A stretch of 64,000 nucleotides of DNA from Posidonia oceanica (Eukaryota > Streptophyta > Magnoliopsida > Alismatales > Posidoniaceae), in assembly GCA_037176725.1 (NCBI GenBank), contig JAZBRS010000013.1, positions 12,775,001-12,839,000 on the forward strand, read 5' to 3'. The notes under the pieces were generated by a model, which did no database searches, was not told the DNA's origin, and saw only the letters and a program-made list of their open reading frames with translations. Position numbers and translations under genes: made by a program. Below are positions 32,464-41,970 of this stretch, in pieces. Numbering within the stretch: position 1 is the first letter of the stretch; each line of letters begins with the position of its first letter.

Positions 32464-32924
32464 GCGTTTGTGCACTTGTTTGTTTGTATAGCCTTTTTGA
32501 ATCATGCTGTATCTTTTTGGCCTATCAGAGGCGTGTAACCAAAGATTCACTCAATACAAAGATGTTTCACACCATTTGTTTGTGTTGCATGCCTCGCCTA
32601 TTGCATATCTCCTCCTACCAGGATGTTGCAGGACCTGCATCAAGCACTTCAGAGCATTAGCCCATGCAAGCAACCTAAAGCAACCCCGCAAGAAATCTAG
32701 AGCAGTTCCCTCTGCAAGCACCATGCCAACAGCCTTAGCAAGGGAATTGCAGCAATGCTCCCCCTGCAGTCAACATGCACGCAAGAACCTCTGCAGACCC
32801 ATGCATCGCTGCAACCGCCTTTGCCCGGATCACTCTGGGCTGGCATCCCCAACTGCTCGTTCGGCAAACGCATTAGTTTTGTCTGCATTTTCCTTGCTTT
32901 TGATACTAGGAGCACTCCGACTGT

Positions 32925-32952
32925 CCCCTGGTATCATCCCTAATACCAAGGG
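32925..32952 (+). other. Conserved hairpin in 3' internal region (D)
   Basis: CCCCTGGTAT (32925-32934), an 8 nt loop, ATACCAAGGG (32943-32952), followed by CATCTTTT, as in A, B and C. Confidence 0.65.
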
Positions 32953-33029
32953 CATCTTTTTAGCTGCTCTCTGGTATCACTCCCTTTCCTCTTTCCTTCT
33001 TTTGCGCGACTCCGCTCCGTGCGGACGGA

Positions 33030-35400
33030 GTCCCGCCTGCTTGCTTCCTCGGGCGAGGACAAGCCTTTTTCCTTTCTTCCTTGCATCCTCGGGCGAGGAC
33101 AAGCCTTTTTCCTTTTCTGCTTGCTTCCTCGGGCGAGGACAAGCCTTTTTTCTTTTCATGTGACTTCGCTCCTTGCGGATGGAGTCCCGCCAGCTTGTTT
33201 CCTCGGGCGAGGACAAGCCCTGCTTGGCTCTGTGCGGACAGAGCCTCTATCTGTTTCCTCGTGCGAGGATCAGACCCGCTTGCTTCCTCGGGCGAGGACA
33301 AGCCTTGCGCAGCTCCGCGCGGATGGAGTTTCCCTGTTTCCTCGGGCGAGGATCAGGCCTGCTTATTCCTCGATCGAGGATAAGCGTATGCGCGTCCTGC
33401 TTGCTTCCTCGGGCGAGGACAAGCTCTTCTTGGACCCCGTATGCTCGGAGTTCTGCCCTGTATCCTCGTGCGAGGATCAGCCCTTGCGTGGCTTCGCTCC
33501 ATGCAGGCGATGCCCACGCTTGCCCTCCTCCCTTCTTTTCCTGCTTGCTTCCTCGGGCAAGGACAAGCCTTTTTCCTTTCTTGCTTGCTTCCTCAGGCGA
33601 GGACAAGCCATTTTTCTTTTCGCGTGACTCCACTCCATGCGGATGGAGTCCCGTTCGCTTGCTTCCTCAGGTGAGGACAAGCCTCTTTCTTCTTCCCCTC
33701 CTGCTTGTTTCCTCGGGCGAGAACAAGCCTTTTTCATTTTTTGCGCGACTCCACTCCGTGCGGACGGGGTCCTGCTTGCTTGCTTCCTCGAGCGAGGACA
33801 AGCTCTTCTCAGACCCCGTATGCTCGGAGTCCTGCCCTGTATCCTCGTGTGAGGATCAGCCCTTGCATGGCTTCGCTCCGTGTGGACGATGCCCACGCTT
33901 GCCCTCCTCCTTTCTTTTCCCGCTTGCTTCCTCGAGCGAGGACAAGCCCTTTTCCTTTCTTGCTTGCTTCCTCGGGCAAGGACAAGCCGTTTTTCTTTTC
34001 GCGTGACTCCGCTTCGTGCAGACGGAGTCCCACTCGCTTGCTTCCTCGGGCGAGGACAAGCGTCTTTCTTCTTCCCCTCCTACTTGTTTCCTCGGGCGAG
34101 GACAAGCCTTTTTCCTTTTTTTGGGCGACTCCGCTCCGTGCGGACGGGGTCCCGCTTGCTTGCTTCCTCGAGTGAGGACAAGTCTTTTTCTTTTCTTGCT
34201 TGCTTCCTCGTGCGAGGACAAGCCCCCTGCGACTTCGCTCCATGCGGACGAAGTCTCTCCTATTTCCTCGGGCGAGGATCAGGCTCGCTTGTTTCCCCGG
34301 CCGGGGACGAGCCCCCCGGGTGACTTCACTCCGTGCGAACGAAGTCCCTTGTCTGTTTCCTCAGGCGAGGATCAGACTGCTGCTTGCTTCCTCGAGCGAG
34401 GACAAGCCCCCTTCGGATTCTGTCCGTGCGGAATCCCCCGCTTGCTTCCTCGGGCGAGGACAAGCCTTTGCCGTCTCCGTCCGCACGGAGACCATGCTTG
34501 CTTCCTCGGGCGAGGACAAGCTCTTCTCGGACCCCAAATGCTCGGAGTCCTGTCCTGTATCCTCGTGCGAGGATCAGCCCTTGCGTGGCCTCGCTCCGTG
34601 CGGACGATGCCCACGCTTGCCTACCCCCTTTCCCTTTCTTGCTTGTTTCCTCGGGCGAGGACAAGCTCTTCTTGGATCCCGTATGCTCGGAGTCCTGCCC
34701 TGTATCCTTGTGCAAGGATCAGCCCTTGCGTGGCCATGCTCCATGCGGATGATGCCCACGCTTGCCTACCTCCTTTCCCTTTCTTGCTTGTCTCCTCGGG
34801 TGAGGACAAGCTCTTCTCGAACCCCGTATGCTCGGAGTCCTGCCCTGTATCCTCGTGCGAGGATCAGCCCTTGTGTGGCCTTGCTCCGTGCAGACGATGC
34901 CCACGCTTGCCTACCTCCTTTCTTTTCTTGCTTGTTTCCTCGAGCGAGGACAAGCTCTTCTCGGACCCCGTATGCTCGGAGTCCTGCCCTGTATCCTTGT
35001 GCGAGGATCAACCCTTGCGTGGCCTCGCTCCGTGCGGACGATGTCCACACTTGCCTACCCCCTTTCCCTTTCTTGCTTGTTTCCTCAGGCAAGGACAAGC
35101 TCTTCTCGAACCCCGTATGCTCGGAGTCCTGCCCTGTATCCTCGTGTGAGGATCAGCCCTTGCGTGGCCTCACTCCGTGCGGACGATGCCCACACTTGCC
35201 TACCTCCTTTCTTTTCTTGCTTGTTTCCTCGGGCGAGGACAAGCTCTTCTCGGACCCCGTATGCTCGGAGTCTTACCCTGTATCCTCGTGCAAGGATCAG
35301 CCCATGCGTGGCTTCGCTCCGTGTGGATGATGCCCATGCTTGCCTTCCCCCTTTCTCTTTCTTGCTTGTTTCCTCGGGCGAGGACAAGCTGCTTCTGTTT
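33030..35400 (+). repeat. Hairpin-rich minisatellite array of element D
   Basis: Dozens of units each carry TTCCTCGGGCGAGGACAAGC or a CCTCGTGCGAGGATCAG variant, mixed with GACTCCGCTCCGTGCGGACG-type arms. Both are self-complementary: CCTCG/CGAGG, and GACTCCG/CGGAGTC. From 34500 on, a ~200 bp higher-order unit recurs (ATGCTCGGAGTCCTG, CCTTGCGTGGC, GATGCCCACGCTTGCC). All six frames stay open over long distances; the longest is 377 codons. Because so many overlapping frames are open at once, this is a composition effect and not coding. Confidence 0.85.
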
Positions 35401-35716
35401 CCCCTGCGGGCTGGTAGCCCTAACTGCTCGGTCGACAACCGTCCAATTGTCTACCCCTTTTGCTTGTTGGGCTAGCAGCCCTAACTGCTCGGATGCCAAG
35501 CCCGTCAGTCTTGTTAGGCGTCCCCTTTTTGGGCTCGGACTAATCACCGAACCCATACATTGCATTGCAGCTTTCTTTACATCCCTTCTGCATCAGCATC
35601 GCATTCTTTTACTAACAGCATTGCATGGTAAATAGTTGCATCGACATGCATTGCATCCACACCAGCACGCATTGCATCAGCATTAGCATTCGCATTCGCA
35701 TTTGCATTGTGGCTCT

Positions 35717-35755
35717 GAGTCATGATTTCCAGTGCATCCACTGGGTAAATGACTC
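35717..35755 (+). other. Pre-polypurine hairpin of element D
   Basis: GAGTCA (35717-35722) pairs with TGACTC (35750-35755), with an inner ATCC, ACT, GGGT stem. It is the same design as in C (60835-60872) and, with paired changes, B (9785-9823). Confidence 0.6.
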
Positions 35756-35807
35756 GTGCCTACAGTGATTTACACTCCTGCCGGCGTCAGGTAGGGTGTC
35801 TTGTCTA

Positions 35808-35856
35808 CCCTGAGCAACGGTCTCGCTACGCTTGACCTCGCTCAGGGAGGGGCATC
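35808..35856 (+). other. Polypurine tract and stem-loop of element D
   Basis: CCCTGAGC (35808-35815) pairs with GCTCAGGG (35840-35847) over a 24 nt loop. The purine run AGGGAGGGG and CATC lead directly to the LTR start TGTAGACACC at 35857. Confidence 0.8.
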
Positions 35857-36074
35857 TGTAGACACCCCATTCTGACAGCTTGGAACTTGGTGATTTTCTC
35901 TTGCAGGCTCGTGTGGACTCTAGAATGGCACTCTTTTTTTCCTAACCCATTCCTTACCCAAACCCTAAAAGCCTTAACCCCAAGCCTTTTTGCAATTTTT
36001 AAACCTTTCTAGGCCCAAGCCCAAGCCCATTTACAGCTTTTGCCTCCTGGGTGTGTTGTACGCTAGAATAGGCA

Positions 36075-38399
36075 GCATCCAACGTTGGACGCGCACTGTG
36101 CTAGCGTCCAACGTTGGACGCCTCCTATGCTAGCGTCCAACGTTGGACGCCTCCTGCTCCAGCGTCCAATGGCTCGGTTGCAGCAGCGGCGATTCCGCCC
36201 CCTCCAGCTTACCTCCCGTCCAATCCACCGCCCCCCTGCACTTACTACCTGTCCCCTCTTGCCCTCCAGGTCATCCACTACCTTCCAAGGCTAAGTTACT
36301 ACCCTTGCAACCCATCATTTCCATCTCAGCCCAAATTTCGCTCTCTTCGACCTCACAGCCTTCGACCGCCCGTGTCAGCCAGCACCGCAACCTCGCCAGC
36401 CATCTGACACATCCCTGCCACACTCCTGACATTCCTAGAGCACCCCATACACTCAGAAGCCCTAACACCACCTGCAAATGCCTGCAATTCCCCTACCAAA
36501 GCCGCTGCCATGCACATGAACCCATGCACCACAGCAACAAAACACCCTCCTTCCCCCCTTGCCAGCAGTCACCACACTTGCGAGAGAGGGAATTCGACAA
36601 CTCCAAAGCACAGACGAAGTATCCATCTCCGTCCTCGACCATTCGCCACCCTCTCCGGTGCTTCCAGCAGCCCATGTGACCTCGCCGGAGTAGGCTCTGC
36701 CGCAACTTCCGCAGCGCCGGTGACGAAGGTTGAACTGCCGTTCCAGGCCGCCAAAAGGTTGGTTTTCTATCCCTTAGGCTCATGCATGCTAGTGTGAATG
36801 TTTTCCCATGCTTTCCATGCATCTTAGCACTGCACACCACCCTCCATCGATAGGTTTTCCGGCGATAAGGAGGAGGAGGTGGGTGGAGCAATCCACTCGC
36901 CTATTCTTGGCACCAAGCATACCACCATGCTTGTTGTCATCCACTCTTGCTTATTAGCAAGTTTTCTTGAGGTTTTCAATCGATTTGGCGACCTCGCTTG
37001 ACTGAAGCGAAGTTCAATGTGTTGGACGCCCAAACTGGTGTGTCCAACGTTGGACGCGACATAGGCCAGCGTCCAACAGCCTGCTTTCCTTAGCTTTTGT
37101 TCTGATGCTTTCCATGCTCTACTATTGGTTTGTTTCTGTGAGTTTGTGTTGTATGCCCCCTTTACAAGCTTTCTGATGCTATGCCATGTCTGTCTCCATG
37201 CTTTGATCCTAGTTTAGATTATTTTTGCATGCTTTAGGTCTGCTTGCTTTCTGCCTGCATTGGACGCCTGGGTGAGCCACGTCCAACGTTGGACACTGGT
37301 TCATCCAGCGTCCAACATGCTCTGTTAGCTTTACTTTGTTGCCATGCTTGTACCTTGCCTATTTTTGATATCTATGCATGATCTGCGTATGCTTAGTGAT
37401 GCCTGGCCTCTATGGCAACCATGCTTAAGCTTTCTCATCCTCTTAAGTTGCATGTTATTTCTTTTAGTCTTTTTATCTTTTATTCCCTTGCATGTTCTTC
37501 CTTTCTTGCTTTCCTCGATTTGCATGCTTGCTATGAATGTCTCTTTTTGCTCTGGCATGTCTGTAGTAGTTTGCATGCATATAGGTGGGGTTTAGAGCAG
37601 AGCACCCCCTTAGCACAAGTGGGTTTGCATTCTGCAGGCGTTGGACGCCAGAGGCTTCAGCGTCCAACGTTGGACGCTACTGCCTCCAGTGTCTAACATC
37701 CCTGCTCCTCTGCATGCTTTTTAGATGCTTGCATGATGCTCTGGCCTTCCTTGTTTACATGCTTCCTGCGTTTACATGCATGCTTAGCTTCCTTTGCAAT
37801 TATTGCATGGCTTCTTTAGTTCATTTGCTATTTTCCATGCATGTCCTTGTGTGTTTGTGCCTCCCAGGGCGTTGTACGCTGCTGGTGCAAGCGTCCAACA
37901 TTGGATGCCGGCTCAGCTCGCGTCCCACATTCTGGTTGTGCCTCTGGCCTGGCACATGCTGCAGGTAATGTTTTTTTGGTTTCTTATGCCTCCCATGCTT
38001 GTATGCTCAATCTGTGTTTTATCCCCAGTAGCCCTAATGCATGTTCCTATTTTTCATTTGCTATCTGTATGCTTTTTTCTTTTATTTCTCTCTGGCCTGT
38101 GTTGGACGCCTGTCTCTTTGGCGTCTAACGTTGGACGCCATGCCCTCGGGCGTCCAACACCCTGCTTGCTTTGATCCTTGATCCTAGCTTGCCCCTTGCT
38201 CTGATTCCTCTTCTGATCTTCTATTAGGTTAGTCCTACATGTCATGCACCCATTTAGCTGCATTTCTGCATCTGTACTGCATCCATGTAGCTAGAATGCA
38301 TCAATTTCTAAAAGATTGCATGTTGTCAGCCTTCAGCAAATGTTGGACGCCAGCAATGGCAGCGTCCAATGTTGGACGCTGCTATTGCCAGCGTCCAAC
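36075..38399 (+). repeat. Dyad-unit array in the LTR of D
   Basis: Three tightly spaced palindromes (36075-36092, 36104-36121, 36133-36150) are followed by six ~57 bp units at 37021-37077, 37259-37316, 37640-37697, 37871-37929, 38101-38158 and 38342-38399. Each unit is GTTGGACGC, spacer, GCGTCCAACGTTGGACGC, spacer, GCGTCCAAC with a few changes. The spacers of one unit are often reverse complements of each other (CAGCAATGGCA and TGCTATTGCCA). Confidence 0.9.
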
Positions 38400-38845
38400 G
38401 CTTGCAGTTGGCTTGACTTGGTTTTAAAATGCTAATCTTGATTTCGTTCGCCATTTTCCACATTTTATTGCTTCTAATGCCTACTGCTACCCCCATGCAT
38501 GTTGCCCAACCCCTGTTTTGGTTTTGCACCCCGCCTTGCATCGTTTTCCGTACCTTGCATCGTTTTCCATGCTTTCGCACCGTTTTCAGCGCCCACTTTG
38601 GTTTATCTCTTGCATGTCGTTTGCATTGCCTGGTTTTCCCTGCAGTTTTGTCTTATTGCCTGCTTCTGCATTAAGGCTATGATGTTTACTGCCGAGGAGT
38701 TCTCACGAACCCGGGTCCGCCCAGTTCGGAACACTAGCAGCGTTGCTGAGCACATAGATAGCACGTTTATTTCCCATGCATAGCAGGTAGACATTCATTG
38801 CATTTAGGCATTAGGCTAGCATTTCCCTACATTAGCGTGAGATTG

Positions 38846-38920
38846 CCTAAGAAAGACCAATTCTCGGACGTATTGGGCGTGCCTAACACCTTCCCCGTGC
38901 GTAACAGGAGTCCTTGCCCT
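38846..38920 (+). other. Conserved Tat LTR module in D
   Basis: AAGAAAGACCAATTCTCGG, then GTGCCTAACACCTTCCCC and GTGCGTAACAGGAGTCCTTG; same block as 4061-4134 on the other strand. Confidence 0.8.
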
Positions 38921-39074
38921 TTCTCTTGGCTCGCATCGACCTTTCCTTTATCCTAGGCATAAGTCACAGCATAGCTTAGCATTGCATCCCTTTGCCCCCT
39001 CTTTGCATCCAGTTTTGCATGTCTTTTCATGCTTTACCCCCGATTTTCCCTGTCTCCCAATTCAATAGACCTGG

Positions 39075-39085
39075 TGGCGACTCCG
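39075..39085 (+). other. PBS-like partial copy in LTR of D
   Basis: TGGCGACTCCG, the first 11 bases of the primer site used by the related element C (53194-53211). Confidence 0.7.
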
Positions 39086-39236
39086 ATTTGTCTTATCTTT
39101 TCTTTTTTCTTCTTTTACCAGCATTTCCGAGTCGAGTTTCTTCCCTCGGATCCTGCCGCATATAGTGAGCCTATTTTGATCGGTGCATGCCAGCTTTGGT
39201 ATCGTGCATGGACGATCAGAATTGAGGATTACTACA

Positions 39237-40484
39237 ATTACGCCTAGCTCTGGAGCTAGGGCAAAGCGGTTGAAGCTCATCATAGACACCCAGTTGATCC
39301 TGAGGCAAATCTTAAACAAATACAGAACCCTCAACCCATGGCTGGAGACGTACAAAGACATTGTTCATCTACTGTTAACCCGGTTCCAGCAAGTGGTGTA
39401 TGTCCATACTCTTTGGAGCCATAACCTTCTGGCGGATGCCCTCGCTTCATTAGCTTCCTCAATTGAATTCCCCATTGATGCCCGGGAGTAGACAATCATG
39501 GTACAGTAGCCGAAAACATCCATCATTGATTCAACCGAACCATGGGCAACGGAGCTCAAATAGAAGATTGAGGAGTCGAAGTCAACAAGGTTTGAAGTTT
39601 GCTACAACATAGAAGATGACGGAAACCCCTGGTTTTTCGACATTCGGAAGTACATTCAAGACAGGACTTTCCCTGAGTATGCAACTTCACAAGACAAAGA
39701 GGCAGTCAGAAGGATGGCCACAAGGTATTTCATGAGAGCCGAAGTTCTTTTCAAGAGGTCTTTCAGCGGAATAGAGCTTCATTGTGCTACTTATGAGGAG
39801 GCCGAAGTCATCCTCAGTGAAATGCAAGAAGGAATATTTGGAGTACACATCAACTCTCAATTCATGGCCAAAATGATATTACGAAGAGGTTATTATTGGC
39901 CTACAATGGAGGCAGATTGTGCAGATAAAGTGAGGAGGTGCAAGTAGTGCCAAATTTATGTGGACAAGATACATGCACCAGCATCAAAATTGAATCCATC
40001 TCAAGCAGCATGGCCCTTCTCCATGTGTCCCCATTCAATGTCATAGGACCCTTCGATATGGAAAAGCAAAACAAGTTCATCCTCACTGCCACTGAATACT
40101 TCACCAAATGGGTAGAGGCAGAGGCGTTCACTGAGATCAAAGCTCCAAGTCTATGCAAGTTCGTTTGGAAGAACATCCTCTCAAGGTTCAGGATTCCAAG
40201 GAGATTAATAGCAGATAATGGTGCCATCTTCGTGTCACAGGACTTCAAAAAGCTCTGCAAGAAGTTCAAGATTGAGCTGCATCATTCATCACCGTATTAC
40301 CCCCAAGGTAATGGGCAAGCTGAAGCTACTAATAAAACGTTAATCCAAATCCTTAAGAAAATGGTAGAAGGTGCCAAGGGACCTGGTTGGACAGATAAGT
40401 TAATCGACACTCTATGGGCATACCGAACCTCCATAAGGACGCCCACAGGTGAAACCCCGTTCACACTCACTTATGGTATGGAGA
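39237..40484 (+). pseudogene. Fragment F: RNase H end and integrase of another Tat-type pol
   Basis: The first part (to 39491) ends a second RNase H domain (LIIDTQLILRQI, LLADALASLASS). After stops at about 39489-39561, a frame with an integrase zinc region follows (LHCATYEEAEVIL, GVHINSQFMAKMILRRGYYW). A frameshift near 39940 leads to the integrase core (ATEYFTKWVEAEAF, LIADNGAIFVSQDF, YYPQGNGQAEATNK, LWAYRTSIRTPTGETP). The residue at the first catalytic Asp position reads Asn (FNVIGPF); the second Asp and the Glu are present. The sequence ends abruptly at TYGMEM, where an LTR-like TGTAAATATC begins. It is inactive, and more diverged from element B than C and D are. Confidence 0.85.
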
Positions 40485-41290
40485 TGTAAATATCTCATTT
40501 TGGCACTCCCCTTGTCTTTTTAAGTACCATTGCACTATATCATGCTTCAATCATCATTAAAGGCCATTTGCTCAACCCAAGTACTGTCCAAAGGCCCATT
40601 TGCCAGTCTGGACTGTTAGACGCTAGATTTCCTGCATCTAACGTTAGATGCAGTATTCTCAGCATTCTACTTTAAACGCTATATTTCCAGCGTTCTATGT
40701 TGAATGCTGGATTTCAAGCATTCAACATGTCCAGCTCAGTTTATTTCCAAATCTGTCAACTTTCTTTTTTTGGACCCAAACAATTATCAGTTTTAAACGG
40801 GTCCATGTTCCTTATCTGGATGGCATAATTGCCTCATTAATTGGTTGACTCATGTCCCCATGATTTCGAGGCCAACTTTGGCAAGTTCACGGCCTGGGTG
40901 TGTTGAACGCTGGCTCTGGCAGCGTCCAACGTAGAACGCTGGCTCTAGCAACGTTCTACGTCCCATCATTCTATAACCCGCAATTGTGTTATGTAACTTT
41001 TCTTATTTGGACAAATTCGAAAATCAAATCCTTACCTTCTTTAGAGGTCCGTTGACCAATCTGTGACTTAATCTAGGCCTAATCATTGCTAATTAATCAT
41101 TAAAGAGAGAATATTCCTTCATTTTGGTAGCTGGCCATCGGGTGGTCGTTGAACGCTGGGATTCCAGCATTCAACATAGAACGCTGGATTTCCAACGTTC
41201 AACACTTCTGAATTAGAAACCTTTTGCTACAGCTGCCTAATCTTGCCAAATTTGATCCTTGTTGCCAATTCTGGTTCTCCGCTGCTTCGA

Positions 41291-41296
41291 TATAAG
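41291..41296 (+). promoter_or_regulatory. TATA box in LTR of E
   Basis: GATATAAGC lies about 190 bp before an AATAAA and about 310 bp before a splice-donor-like GTAAGTAT. Confidence 0.5.
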
Positions 41297-41689
41297 CAAA
41301 GGCACACCAGCCTTTTGGGGGGGACGAAAATTTGAGAAAAAAAGAGGGAGAAAAGAATCTGGAAAAGAGGGAAACCAAGTGGAGAGAGAGAGAGAAATTT
41401 CTGAGAGTGCCAAAGAGCTTAAGTCATCCTCCATCTCCGATTACGCCACGTCGGCGTCTCGCCTTTTTCTACATACACATCTTAAATAAAAGAAGATTTT
41501 CTTTTAATAATTTGCATATTGCATTTTATTTCTTGCACTATTGTAGCTAGGCAATCATACATAGTTGCAACCGGGGGGATAAAACCCCTCGAGTAAGTAT
41601 TTTTATTTTTATTTCATGTCATTTTGTTATTTACCTTGAACCACTTACTACACTTTATTAAGCCACATTTTAATATTATTTTGCAAGGA

Positions 41690-41720
41690 AAAGAAGAAGA
41701 AGAAGAAGAAGAAGAAGAAG
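41690..41720 (+). repeat. (GAA)n microsatellite
   Basis: About ten AAG/GAA triplets in a row within the LTR/leader of element E. Confidence 0.95.
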
Positions 41721-41831
41721 CTCACCGGCACGGACACCCTTGGGCAACACTGGCATTGTCCCAAGGTAGCTGAACCCACACCCAATACATCTCCCAAGGC
41801 GTCTCGAGGGCCAGCGAAAGCGAATCGAGAG

Positions 41832-41841
41832 TGGCGATCAC
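41832..41841 (+). other. PBS-like partial copy in E
   Basis: TGGCGATCAC, repeated 121 bp downstream as the start of the candidate primer site. It tracks E's own variant rather than the C/D or B form. Confidence 0.5.
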
Positions 41842-41952
41842 ATCGGTTTCATCACCCGTGGAGTGGCAGAGTCAAATACAAGCAAAAGGGACGGCGAGAA
41901 AGCGAAACAAGATAAAAAGCATTTTCTCCTCTAAAACCCTGTATCCACAAAC

Positions 41953-41970
41953 TGGCGATCACGGTGGGAC
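41953..41970 (+). other. Candidate primer-binding site of E
   Basis: TGGCGATCACGGTGGGAC begins with the TGG expected for a tRNA CCA end and has the same length and G-rich end as the B and C sites. The tRNA is not identified. Confidence 0.4.

Larger units (their letters stand above)
31423..39236 (+). mobile_element. Element D: 3' part of a plus-strand Tat element
   Basis: A broken DUF7745-like ORF, a hairpin-rich repeat array, a polypurine tract and a 3' LTR follow in order on the plus strand, the same layout as element B. Everything upstream of the extra ORF (LTR, gag, pol) is missing because element B begins at 31422. After the LTR there is no primer site, so it is a 3' LTR; the next five bases are ATTAC. 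Confidence 0.85.
35857..39236 (+). repeat. 3' LTR of element D (3380 bp)
   Basis: It runs from TGTAGACACCCC to GATTACTACA. It aligns end to end with the LTRs of element C, more loosely than those two match each other. It holds the dyad units, a CGTTTTCC-type repeat (38540-38595), the conserved module (38846-38920) and the PBS-like site (39075-39085). Short open frames in it are not conserved and are not called. Confidence 0.88.
40485..41950 (+). repeat. LTR of element E (approximate end)
   Basis: It begins with TGTAAATATCTC, where fragment F stops. It contains a TATA box (41291-41296), an AATAAA (41485-41490) and a donor-like CGAGTAAGTAT (41596-41606). It is followed by a primer-site-like sequence at 41953. 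The 3' end is uncertain: it could also be near 41829, before the first TGGCGATCAC. Confidence 0.45.

Noticed and set aside
33019..35475. Long overlapping open frames up to 377 codons in element D
   Set aside because: Several frames on both strands are open at once over a minisatellite. The peptides are repeat translations with no domain, and neighbouring units shift the frame freely.
36143..36679. 178-codon ORF in the LTR of D
   Set aside because: Not preserved as a frame in the aligned LTRs of C; no domain.
36075..38399. CRISPR-like array
   Set aside because: Palindromic repeats with spacers look superficially similar, but the unit has four arms, the spacing is uneven, there are no cas genes, and the DNA is plant retrotransposon sequence.
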